DNA of 64,000 nt from positions 5,580,001-5,644,000 of the forward strand of contig OZ218951.1 in NCBI GenBank assembly GCA_965112735.1, written 5' to 3'. The stretch's first letter is position 1, and the number at the start of each line of letters is the position of its first letter. Positions 10,230 through 26,996 of the stretch are shown here, one piece after another. Source of the stretch: Phaeosaccion multiseriatum. Its lineage: Eukaryota; Ochrophyta, other classes. The notes under the pieces were generated by a model. That model was not told the DNA's origin. It ran no database searches and saw nothing but the letters and a program-made list of their open reading frames with translations. Both the position numbers and the translations under genes were made by a program.

Positions 10230-10860
10230 GCCGCTACCAACAACCTCCCCTTGGGCTTAGCCGCTGAGTGTGATGGCTGTGGTGAGCCAATAGCCTACAA
10301 CCCGCAACCAAATGTCCAAAGGGCAGGCTACTGATGAAAGGCCACGACGAGATCGTCAAGGTTCTTGTTCTGAGCCTCACAGCTCAAGCCGGACTTCGAA
10401 GCGTAAGCTAGGAGCCGTCGTCATCTTTCTATTCTCGGAAGGAGGCCTGACTGTTTAGTGCGAGGGGTTTCTCAATGGGGGCGCGAAGAGTTTTGTCATG
10501 CACGTGTCACCGACACGGACTCTTCCAGCTACCTTCAACCTTAGTTTCTTCGAACTGCCGCGAACGCAGTAAGAGTACACAGGGGTACCAATAGAACCCC
10601 TGTGGCCATGTGCGCCTCTTTCACCCACGTGATCTTTGCAACCAACGGAGCCATGGGCGATCGAGCCAACCACTTCATTCGACAACTGGCCCAACGCTTC
10701 CACTGCCGACGAGGCCCTGCGGATCAACCCCTCAACACCATCACTGGCTGGCTTGCTTTCGTGCCCTCATGTCGGTGGCCTAGTGCGGGTCTCCAGCCTA
10801 TGCCTTCGTGGCCTTTATGGGGGTGGCGCCGATGCCCCCCTTGCCTTTGTTTGACTGTCC
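10230..10860 (+). pseudogene. decayed non-LTR retroelement, post-RT region
   Basis: Reading the plus strand with frame changes gives LAAECDGCGEPIAYN, then KGRLLMKGHDEIVKVL, then HARVTDTDSSSYL, then FATNGAMGDRANHFIRQLA, and finally a different-frame VRVSSLCLRG. This order ('C-GC... HAL-C--GG-v--RHdev', 'rvtDtDa-Sy', 'f-v-tdG--g-ea--flkrLA', 'lR-s-lcLRGsr') is the known C-terminal layout of many LINE-like polyproteins. The succession of all five blocks in order makes coincidence unlikely. Stops between blocks (for example near 10334 and 10570) show the element is dead. The RT itself is not visible upstream. Confidence 0.62.
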
Positions 10861-11436
10861 AATCCTGCCTCGTCCTACTTGGCTGTTGTCGCGGGTCTGT
10901 GTGAGTGCGCGCGCGGTCGCAATGAATATTTCACCATAACCGTGGCTGGCTCTCGACTGCCTTGGCGCTCGCTCGGAATCGACTTTTCTTCTGGCTGGGG
11001 GTGGGCGCTGATGCCCCCCTTGCCTTTGCTTCACTAGCGTATTTGGGTAGTCGTCGGCGAAGCGGACCAAGAATGTATCTCCAGCCCCACAGGGAAGAGT
11101 GTTGGTAGACTAGAAGTCTCGAGTCCGCCTGCCTCTTTAATGTTTTTTACCTCCCTCATTATCTTATTGGCCTTCGCTAACGAGTAAAGAACCAGCCCCC
11201 GAAAAAGAGGGAGCCGTGCCTTAAGTTAACAAGGAAGAACAAAGCTGGCGATGCTGTACCACTCCACACAGAATGCACGAGAGAGGAGCTTGTGCTCTGC
11301 TCGCCCTCTTATCACTTTATCCTCATCTCATGCCCAGCGGCTGTCTGTAACGCTCCTCCTCTACCGATGTCCCCTTGGCCTCCTTCGCCCCCAAAGGATG
11401 GCCAAAGGGCGGATACCTGCCATCAGATTGGGGGAT

Positions 11437-11468
<32 letters not shown>

Positions 11469-11556
11469 GTGCGGGGCCGCAGCGAGAGAAAGGGGGCGTG
11501 AGGGCGTGAGTGACGAATCACGAGAGAGAGAGAGAGAGAGAGTGAGAGAGTGAGAG

Positions 11557-11605
<49 letters not shown>

Positions 11606-13247
11606 GATAGAGAGAGACCCCAACAGGGGGGAGGGGGAGGGCGACAGAGGACCTCCGACAGGTAGAGAGGGGCTCATGGGCAAAAGGGTTGAGGTGCTGC
11701 GCTCGCTCGAGATTGGGTTCAGAGGGGATTGAGCAAAGGCTGCTGCGGAGACCATCAGCCATAGCCACTGACAACAGAGAAACAACCCCAGCCAGGCCCA
11801 AGTCGCCGGATGGATCGAGCAGACGAGTGTCAAGACCAAGGTCTTGGGTCAGGCTAGCTTGGTAGGTGTTGCTTACCGCTCGTCGAGATGCTTCTCCTCT
11901 GCGACGGCATCGGCGCCGGCGCCTCCTGCGGTCGGCCTCAGCTTGGCCAGAGTGGGGGGCCCATGGGGAGAGGGACCCAAGCCTGGTAAGTGATGCAAAT
12001 TTCCCATCGCTCCGAGATCCACCTGAGGGAGGCAAGGAGGCAAGGAGGCAGTCCCGAGTTCAAAGCGAGCAAGAGGGGGGAGAAGAAAAGGACGAAAGGC
12101 GCGAGCAAGGGGCATAGTTAGCCCTCCATTGAGTCTGAACAACAATAGCAGACGGACAGTCGTCTTTCTTTCTCTCTCCGCCGAGCCCACGCCGAGAGGA
12201 CGCCATCCGATGGCACTTTGTGGCGGAGCAAGGACAAGAGCTCGGACAGGTTCTCGCTCTCTATGCGGACTTGTGGTGGGTGAGGTTGGGGTACCGCGAT
12301 TGATCTTTCCCGCCACCCCCCCCCCTTCTACTTCGATGCTTTCCTTCTCTTCCTCCTCCTCCCTATATGCCTCTCACCTGCGGTGCGTTGGCCAGGCTCT
12401 CCAGGGGGGGGTACCTCGCACTGACGAGCCCCCCTCCGCTGTCGTTCCTCCCCAACGCCCCGAGCTGTGAGCTGTCACCTCCCTTGCCGAGCCCGGCGTC
12501 GTTCCTGAGCTGTGAGCTGTTGCCTCCTTGGCGCCCTCCACCACTCTCCTGCTCCAACAGGAACGAGAGAGAGAGAGAAGAAGAGAGAGGGGAGAGAGGG
12601 GGGGAGAGAGAGAGGGGGAGAGAGAGAGAGGGAGAGAGGGGGAAAGAGGGGGGGAGAGGGAGAGAGAGACAGATAGAGAGGGAGAGAGAGAGAGGGAGAG
12701 AGAGAGAGAGAGGGAGAGAGAGAGAGAGGGAGAGAGAGAGAGCGGGAGAGAGAGAGGTGTATAGGGTGAATGAAGACGGACGGAGGAGGTGGGGCAGGCA
12801 AAAGAAGGACGTTTGAGGGCGTGTTTCGTAGGACGAAGCAGACTCTGTGTGCCTATGAGTATGTGTTGGTGTGTGTATGTGTGTTTGTGTGCGTGCGCGT
12901 GTGTGAGTGTGTATGTGTGAGTGTGTGTGCGTGTGTGTGTATGTGTGTGTGTGTGTGTGAGTGTGTATGTGTGAGTGTGTGTGTGCATGTGTGTGTCTAT
13001 GTCTGTGTCTGTGCTCTCCATTCCCAAGCCCAAAGATCACACGCCACATCTCTCTCTCTCTTGGAGTGGGTAAGCGTCCTTTGGTCAGTCATCGCCCCGC
13101 TTTCCTGCCCTTCCTCCCTCTCGTCCCTCCCCCGCCCCCCCTCTCCCGCCTTCTCCTTCTTCTCCACCTAGAAAGAGCACGAACCCACTCACACCCCACA
13201 CACATCCCTTCTGTAGCATCAACTGCTCCCCCTTTCGTCACTCAGGT
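10861..13247. repeat. low-complexity region: poly-G tract, AG and GT arrays
   Basis: 10861-11430 is unique-looking with no supported gene; a phrase near 10810-10870 (gtggcgccgatgccccccttg) recurs in altered form near 11003-11035. A run of 30 consecutive G lies at 11438-11467. AG/GATA-type repeats fill 11521-11620, AG repeats 12560-12760 and GT/GTAT repeats 12840-13010. Frames across these arrays are artefacts of the repeats. The phrase gagctgtgagctgt (12465 and 12512) resembles the core of the satellite at 46.5-49.6 kb. Confidence 0.75.
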
Positions 13248-20182
<6,935 letters not shown>

Positions 20183-20570
20183 TCCTCCAGGCTTCTTTTT
20201 GTGTCGGACGGACACAGGCAGAGAGGGAATGAACTCTTTCGGTGCAGCTCAGTCTGAGCCCCTTTTGGCAGGGACGAAAAACTCATCCACCTCGTGCATC
20301 TTGCTCTCGGCGCCTGCTCATTTCCTTCCACCTGGGCCAGGCTCCCCCTCTATGCTCTTGCTCTCCAGGTGCCGCTTCTGTGCCTTTTGCCCTCTCTCTT
20401 TGTCTCTCTCTCTCTCTCTCGGCTCACTGTCTCTCTTACGCCGCTCTCTCTCTCTCCTAGCTCTCCTCGCCCGTCGATCGATCTCGTAGGCCAGCGACAA
20501 GCGTCACTCACTGTCGAGTCTTCTCACTAGGATAACTTCGTTTGATTGCTGCAACAGCTCTGTTGGGGCA
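20183..20570. promoter_or_regulatory. divergent intergenic region, kinase / RGG-rich gene
   Basis: A 388-bp spacer between two divergently oriented coding regions. It has a CT-rich block (20393-20455) and no clear TATA box. Probably it contains both promoters and 5' UTRs; that is inferred from position only. Confidence 0.4.
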
Positions 20571-21710
20571 ATGGGGTCGGAGCCAAAACGGTTGGGGAGG
20601 AATATCGCAGGAGTATGGGCGGGATGGCACTTAGTGGCCTATTTTCACACCTCCTTCACGCCTTCACAATTCAGAGAGCGTATGGAAGCTAGGAAGGAAA
20701 AGCTTGCGGCTCTACGGGCCAAGAGGGACAAGGTGACGGCAGTGGAGGAGGAGGATCAGCAGCAGCGGCAAGAGAAACAGGGACAGGAGGAAGGCAACGG
20801 TGAAAAGCAGGAGGGGAAGGGTGGAGCACCAAAGAAGGGCTTCACTACGGCCCTGGCGGCTGCTGGACCGGGGTTGGTGCAAGCAGAGGCGGCCAGTGTC
20901 TTCGGGAAGGCATCAGGTACCCGTAGCGTGGCAGAGGCAGGCGCGTTCGTAGGCTGGGGTGGCAAGCGACCTCGCAATGGCGACTCTAGGGGCACAAAAG
21001 AAGGGAGAGGCATGCCTGGGCAGCCGCCGCCGCCGCAGCGGCAGCAGCAGCAGGAGGGCCGCCAACAAGGGCGGGGTCACGTGAATTTCCCCCCCCACAA
21101 CACACTCATGGGCCAACAAATGCCCAACTTTCCCACCCAAGGATGGCGCGGGGGGAGGGGGCCGGGTCCTGGCGGGAACGGCGTATATCCACGGCAGCAG
21201 CAGCAGCAGCAGTATCCCTGTCTGGTTGGAGGGCGGCCCATTCCGCAATTCGGGCAGCAGCAGCAATCTTATCAACAACAGCAGCAGCATCAGCCCCTCG
21301 CTCCGCCTCCACCTCCGCCCCCGCCTCCACCACCGCCACCGCCTGCCCCTGTAGCTGGAGGGGGTGGTGGAGGTGTGGGGCCGCCGAACGCACAGGCCAT
21401 GCACGAGTACAACTTCAAGATGCAGCAGATGCAGCAGAGACCGCAGAACAGAGGCCAGCAGGTGATGATGATGCAGCAGCAGCAGCAGTACGGAAGAGGA
21501 GGAGGAGGAGGAGGAGGAGGAGGAGGAGGAGGAGGAGGAGGAGGAGGAGGAGGAGGAGGAGGAGGGAGGGGGGGGGGAAGGGGTGGACGAGGGAGAGCTG
21601 GAGGTCGAGGGGTGATGGGGAGGGGCGGGGGCTGCTTCAAACCGTCCTTCGTGGAGGACCCCTGGGCGAGGCTCATGGCGCAGCTTCCCCGTCAGAACAG
21701 CTCATATTAA
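20571..21710 (+). CDS. RGG-, Gln- and Pro-rich low-complexity protein
   Basis: A 379-residue frame. Residues about 36-75 form a charged helix (ERMEARKEKLAALRAKRDKV). The centre has Gln runs, a run of 14 prolines with preceding Pro-rich sequence (about 242-260), and a glycine run ending in RGGGRGGRGRAGGRG (about 308-345). The protein ends with a compact conserved-looking motif, CFKPSFVEDPWARLMAQL. RGG/Gly-rich tails are common in RNA-binding and nuclear proteins, so an RNA-related role is possible but unproven; no RRM or KH domain is visible. An acceptor-like CAATTCAG at 20673 precedes the charged helix, so the true start could be an upstream exon or the ATG at 20682. Product family not recognised. 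Confidence 0.6.
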   Translation: MGSEPKRLGRNIAGVWAGWHLVAYFHTSFTPSQFRERMEARKEKLAALRAKRDKVTAVEEEDQQQRQEKQGQEEGNGEKQEGKGGAPKKGFTTALAAAGPGLVQAEAASVFGKASGTRSVAEAGAFVGWGGKRPRNGDSRGTKEGRGMPGQPPPPQRQQQQEGRQQGRGHVNFPPHNTLMGQQMPNFPTQGWRGGRGPGPGGNGVYPRQQQQQQYPCLVGGRPIPQFGQQQQSYQQQQQHQPLAPPPPPPPPPPPPPPAPVAGGGGGGVGPPNAQAMHEYNFKMQQMQQRPQNRGQQVMMMQQQQQYGRGGGGGGGGGGGGGGGGGGGGGGGRGGGRGGRGRAGGRGVMGRGGGCFKPSFVEDPWARLMAQLPRQNSSY

Positions 21711-21878
21711 TTCTAAAATTAACACTAACGTATAACACAATCTTAATTGTATAGAAAGCTTTGACAGGTCCGAGTTGGGCCAGAGAAGAGCTCTGGGGTG
21801 GAGACAACGACGCTTCCTGCGGTCGTTCGGTCCTCCTCACCACCCAACCATCTCTCTACGACACCTTGTCTGTGAGAT

Positions 21879-23900
21879 TCAAGGCCTGTCAAAAGGGCTG
21901 TAGTCACTGCACAAAAGCTTCGCAAAGGGTTCGAACACCTTAGTCAGTGGTTTGGGGTCGTCCTCCCCCCCCTCTGTAGCTGCCGGCTCCTCGGGCAACA
22001 CTTTGGTGAGGGGGAGAGGTACCGGCACGCGCCGCTCTGCAGCAGCCGCCATAGCCTTGAGTTCCTCCCACGTCTTCCACACCCACCCTTCGCACTTGTG
22101 AGGCTCCAGTAAACGCGGCTCCCCTTCCCCTCCATCGTCGCCATTGCCCATATGCTTGCTACTGCTACTGCTCCTGCTACTACTGCTGCTGCCCCTCCTC
22201 TTCCTCCCCTCGCCGCTCATCTGCACGGCGCTCTGCATATGAATGGTCACAAAGTGCAGTCCGTCCTTGGGCCTCGGATCGTTGGACACCCAAACGAACT
22301 CCGGTGTGTGCAGGCTGAGACCCGTCTCCTCCTTGACCTCGCGCAGGGCACACGCCTCCCAAGACTCTCCCATCTCCAGCCTGCCCCCCGGAAGCGCCCA
22401 GCAGCCTGAGCCGTGCGCCCCCTTCCTCTTGCCCACCAACACGCAGCCTTCGTGGCGGGGGTGGGTGACTATACAGCCGACGCCAACCGAGGGATGGCTC
22501 CCCACGGGGTAGCCTCCTTCTCCTTGCGCACGTCGTAGACGGCTTGCACCACCGTCACCCTCACCAGCATTCCCACCCTCTTCATCCTCATCCTCATCGT
22601 CGTCGTCAGCTGCAGTCAGCGAGTCCGCGTCAGCATCCCCTGTATTCGACGGCAGCGGTATCGGGCTGCTCCCCCCTTCCCCGTCCGATGCCATGCCCTC
22701 CAGCAGCAGGGCCTCCGCCTGCTCCTCCTGCTCCTCCTGCTCCTCCTGCCCGAGTACGTCATTGCCCAGTTGGTGCAGTTGCTGCGGGTTGGCGCTAAAG
22801 GGGGTGTCCGTCGCAAGGAACGCCGCCGCAGTCCGCATCAAGTCGCCCCTCGACAGCTGCGACATTTGATAGTAGGGAGCCCCCTCGCCCACATGGCAGT
22901 CCAGCATATTGTCCCAGGGCATGGTCTCCTGCGACAGGGGGCCGGGTTGGCTGCCCCCCCCCAACCCCATAAGACTGTCCATACGCTCCAACGGAGCCCC
23001 TCCCTCTGTATTACCAATTGCTCCTCCGGCCTCCTCTCCAAATCCGGCACCAAGGAGGTCTGGAGCCGCAGCTGGAGCGCCGGGTGGGCCATCCTCTGAA
23101 CCACCCCCGCCCCTTCCTGCTGGCCGCTGCTGCTGGGGAGGCGCCGGCTGGTTCTGCGACTCTCCCTGCGAGAGCTGACTTGCGCACACGAGGGTGTCGT
23201 CGCTCTCCTTGTAGGTCTCGATGACCACCTGCTGCCGCTTGAGCTCCCTCGCCATGCAGATGATCATCGCGTTGGCCCTGCGCAGACGCTCCTCTCTGTC
23301 TGCCACGGCGAGGCGAGGGTCTGTGGGTGCTTCCTGTGAGGTCAGCCGTGTTCGTGTGGTTTGTGTGCATTCAAGCGGTAGGCAATCGGAAGCCGCCGGA
23401 AGCAAACGTGGTCAGGGTTATCGACAGGTGTTCACCAATGGTAGCAAGCAAGGAGGGAGAAAGCTGAAGAGCTGGAGGGGGTGATGAGAAACAATCAGAG
23501 TGACGTGTGGACAATCTGTGCACCGACTCACCCGCCGCAGCCGCCTCTTCGCAGGGGGGCGCCCATTCGCACTTGCCGCCGCCCCCCCCCCCCCTGCTCC
23601 TCCTCCTCCTCCTCCTCCCCCTCCTCCTCCTCCGTCGACAGGAGCAGCAGCAGAAGTACTCCCGCCCCCCTTATTCCCCGAGGTCCGCAAGGGGCCCTTT
23701 CTCTCTGTCGTGGCACCACTGTTGCCTTCTCTCCTCCTCCCCCTCCCCTTGGACGCCGCCTTCTTTCTCGGTTGTTTTGGTGAGAAGTCCTCGTCATCAT
23801 CGTCCTCCTCCTCTTCCTCGTCCTCCTCCACCTCGTACTCATCGTCATCGTATTCCACCTTTGGCCGCTTTTGCGCCGCCCTCCTTTTCATCCCACTCAT
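21879..23900 (-). CDS. Nudix hydrolase with long acidic and Gln/Gly-rich N-terminal extension
   Basis: Two exons: 23900-23532 and 23333-21879 (phase 0; 607 residues). The C-terminal Nudix fold (about residues 402-560) carries the box G-x5-E-x7-REVKEETGL, with the metal-binding REVKEE glutamates intact; VGVGCIVTH and HGSGCWALPGGRLEMGE resemble NUDT15-type enzymes that hydrolyse nucleoside di/triphosphates linked to another group. The substrate cannot be deduced. A Ser/Arg-rich loop (KRRGSSSSSRSSSSS) is inserted between the core strands. The first exon is a Lys/Asp/Glu-rich segment (YDDDEYEVEEDEEEEEDDDD, then PRKKAASKGRGRRR), suggesting nuclear targeting. Residues about 124-400 are disordered apart from one helix (REERLRRANAMIICMAREL). 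NUDT15-type proteins are normally about 160-170 residues, so the extension is unusual. The gene ends 168 bp from the convergent RGG-rich gene. Confidence 0.8.
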
Positions 23901-24397
23901 ACTCCACCCTAGACGTGGAGGAGGGTTGGGGCGCGTAGCACAAAGCAGCCAGCTTCTCCTTGAAAAGCCGCAATCTCTCTATAACCCTTTCGGGCCTTGG
24001 GTCTCACGCCTCAGACCCACTTCCGTCCTGCCTCCGATGGCCCTCCTGACTTCCTCTCTCTGGCAATGATTTGGAAAATGATCCGATCCTTCTCCTTTCC
24101 CTTTGTTGGGATAATAAACGCAGCTGACCGAAAAACGAGATAATACTCTTGGACACGATGGGGTGCTACCGTTCTGCTTGTCTGCTTGATGAGAGAGAGT
24201 CTGCTGTAGATGGGAGAGGATGAAGAGGTAAGAGGGGTGGGGGAGTGGGAGAGAGCTCGGAAGGATGGCACTTCGTGGCGTTTTTCTCCCTCTCTCCTAT
24301 CCTACAGAATCATTTTCCTCATTTTGAGGAGAAAAGCCGCAGTGTGCTCGGGACAGGGGGCTGCAGGAGGGATTGGTACACTCGCTGAGAAGGGAAG
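23901..24397. promoter_or_regulatory. divergent intergenic region, Nudix / coiled-coil genes
   Basis: A 497-bp spacer between divergent starts. No strong repeat or TATA-like signal was identified; both promoters are expected here by position. Confidence 0.35.
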
Positions 24398-25215
24398 ATG
24401 ACCGTGGGTGAATTGAAGTCGGAGAGCGGCACTCTTGAGTGCAAACGTGGCGCAAAACTGGGGGAAGGTGATGAAATGGAGGAGAGCCCCGTGAACGTGA
24501 GCGGGAAGGTTGGGAGCGATGCTTTCACCAACACATACACATCTACTGTGAAGATGGAAGCACCGAGCGAAGCCCAGGGAACCGCAGAGATGGGGGGCGG
24601 AGCACTGGATGGTGCGCCGCTGTCGGGCTTCAGGGCCGCTAGAAGCACTCCGATTGAGGGCCTTGGGTGGGGACTCACGCAGCAGCAGGCAGAAGCAGAA
24701 GTACCAGAACACGCGTTGGGCGCCATCGACAAACAGACTGCAGAACAAGCGGTTGGCGCCATCAACCCCTTCTATTCTTGTGCGGCTGAGCTGAGTGTAC
24801 AGGACCATGAGGCCCCGCAGGACCTGCGCGTACTGGTTTGTGATGGTGAGCAGGAGAAGGATGGGGAGCAGGAGAAGGACAGGCCACCTTCCAACAAGCG
24901 CAAGCGTCAGCACGATGTGCAGACACAGCTGGAGTCAAGTCTCGCGAGAGTGAGGGAGCTGGAGAGGGCGCAGGCGACCATGACTGCCGAGCACAAGAGA
25001 CAGCTCAAGGGGAGGGACGAAGAGGCGGCTCGTGCCGTGCAGGAGGTGGTGGCTCAGATGGACCAAGGAGTCCTCCATGTGCCGGATGCAGTGCGAGGCA
25101 AGAAGGAACAGGCCAAGGCTGGCGCCGCCAGCACGACTTCGAGCTGGAAGGGGCGCACAAGAGGTGCTGCGCGTCGAAGTGGCGGCAAAAAGGCAGCAGG
25201 AAAGGCAGCAGGAAA

Positions 25216-25257
<42 letters not shown>

Positions 25258-25603
25258 GAGGGGTATGGCTCAAGAGGCGGAGATGCGGGGGCGGGAGTCA
25301 GCCAAGATGGTAGAGGAAGAGATGCACACGCTGCGGGCGGAGAAGCAGGCTCTGACGCAACAAGTGGAGCTTGCGAGGACGGCCTTGCAGCAGAAGGAGC
25401 AGGAGGTGCGTTACCGACTCCTCCTGGGACAGCAGCAAACGGGGCACGTGCTCATGCTCGAGAGGCGGCAGCAGCAGGGCGAGATGCACGTGTTGAGGAC
25501 GCAGCTGGAGGGGGCCAATGCCGAGCGGGACCAGTACAGGGAGAGGCTCGAGCAGCTGCTGGAGGGAAGGGAAGACACACCACAGCGGCGGTTAGTGGTG
25601 TAG
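24398..25603 (+). CDS. coiled-coil protein of unknown function, 401 residues
   Basis: A single ATG-to-stop frame. Residues 1-150 are acidic and unremarkable apart from a duplicated GEQEKD. A basic cluster, SNKRKRQHD (about 164-172), could be a nuclear localisation signal. Heptad-like helices follow (VQTQLESSLARVRELERAQ; then from about 290 EMHTLRAEKQALTQQVELA to the end), separated by a basic Lys/Ala segment with a 13-alanine run at about 277-290. The alanine run is encoded by GCA triplets that read as Gln or Ser in the other frames, so a frame slip during evolution is possible. No bZIP basic-leucine signature is convincing. Family not recognised. Confidence 0.55.
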
Positions 25604-26065
25604 GGGGGTTTCTTTCGGCCCGGCAATTGTGGGCAAGAGGAGGAGGGAAGGGAGGAGAGAAGAGGAGAAGGAAACAAGGTGGCAGCTGAGGCGACCATGT
25701 GGGCAGACATGTACAGGAGGAGTCTTTCACAAGTGAAGCAGTGGCGGCTCTCCCAGGACTCGCTTCCCTAAGGTCCTTGGGACTGACTAGTGTGTCGCTG
25801 AGAACCACCCGCAAACTCTCAGGGTCGAAGTGGTGCAGAGGTTGGTGGATCGTTGGGACAACTGCGGACTCTCGTACAAGAGGCGAAATGGGGTGCACAG
25901 GATTTGGTTGGATCGTGGGGTAAGCATCAGGTTGTAGGTAGTTTGTAGCGCTTTGTAAATTATAAGACGCATTGTAAGTTGGTCATTCACTTGAAGAGGA
26001 AAGGACTGCTGGACTGCTGGAAGGTGGGGCATCACGGTCGGTCCTGGACCTAGACAAGGTTATCT
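25604..26065. other. intergenic stretch
   Basis: The 3' flank of the coiled-coil gene. No supported open frame, repeat or RNA gene was seen. Confidence 0.4.
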
Positions 26066-26438
26066 TCGGCCCCTGACATGCTTCTGAGGCGACCCTGCTT
26101 CCTGGCTCTGGCCGGCGCTCGACCCCTGATACACTATCCGCTATCCGCTATCGCCGGCGCCAGCCCGCTTTGGGGGGGGGGGGGGTTGGGGCGTGCTATC
26201 CGCCAGCCGGCGCGCTATCCGCTATCGGCCGGCGGCACGCTATCCGCTATCGCCGGCACGCTATCCGCTATCGCCGGGGCCCGATAGCGCGTTATTCGAC
26301 CCCTGACACACTACCGCCCACATTCTCGATAGCGCGCTATCGATAGCGGATAGCGTGCCGGCTGGCGCCGGCCGATAGCGGATAGCGCGCCGGCTGGCGC
26401 CGGCGATAGCGGATAGCGGATAGTGTGTCAGGGGTCGA
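26066..26438. mobile_element. palindromic cluster of short inverted-repeat elements
   Basis: It starts at 26066 with the same end as the 5484 element (TCGGCCCCTGACATGCTTCT). From 26119 a second end type, TCGACCCCTGATACACTATC, begins, and its inverted copy closes the cluster at 26438; these arms match for about 47 bp with one mismatch. A third TCGACC end lies at 26296. The 143-bp unit 26296-26438 has 18 perfect terminal inverted bases and near-identical 6-bp flanks CGTTAT / CGCTAT. The interior is made of alternating CTATCCG and GCCGGC words in both orientations, so single strands could fold extensively. This looks like nested or rearranged copies of the family seen at 5.5-6.1 kb. Confidence 0.65.
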
Positions 26439-26996
26439 CGCTATCGAGGATGTGGTTAGCTAGATGTGGTCCCCCTTCTTCGCGTGGATAACCAACTTGT
26501 TTTGCACAGGGGATCCGAAATTTTAGATTTTGCATTTTGGACTTTCATGTGTAAACCCATTCCACCCCCCCCCCCCTCCCTTTTGGTCATCTAGATCCCT
26601 CTCATTCGGCCCCGCGGTCTTTTTTACTGTCTCTGAACCTTGGCCCTCCTTGGCTGGGATTGCTGCTTTGGAGGTAGGCGCTTTTGCCAACCTGGGGTAC
26701 AGATTACCTACCGCCTCTACGGCCCCACCCCGGCCGGGCTTTAGCCATGGAGAACACAGAGCAAAGAACAAGTTGCGAGGGGAAGAAGAGCTTTGAGGTA
26801 GGTTACTGGAGAATTTCCCCCGATGCTGAGCGAGCTTGCTGTGAAGCTCGCTAGACTGATGTGGATGGCGTGGCGCTGATTTCAGGGTCCGTCCCCTCTT
26901 CCTTCTCTTACGCTTCAAGCACCTTTGCCCCCGGCCTGTACTTGTTTGTTGCATAGCAATAAAAAAATCTCCGTCTCCCCCTCCTTCTCGTGACAG
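26439..26996. other. upstream flank of ankyrin copy C
   Basis: It contains an 88-codon frame (26530-26796) with an ATG that could hold a 5' exon of the ankyrin gene, but there is no domain evidence. A donor-like GTAGGT occurs at 26799, and the acceptor used by the ankyrin exon is at 26994-26996. The A-run near 26961 is unremarkable. Confidence 0.35.
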
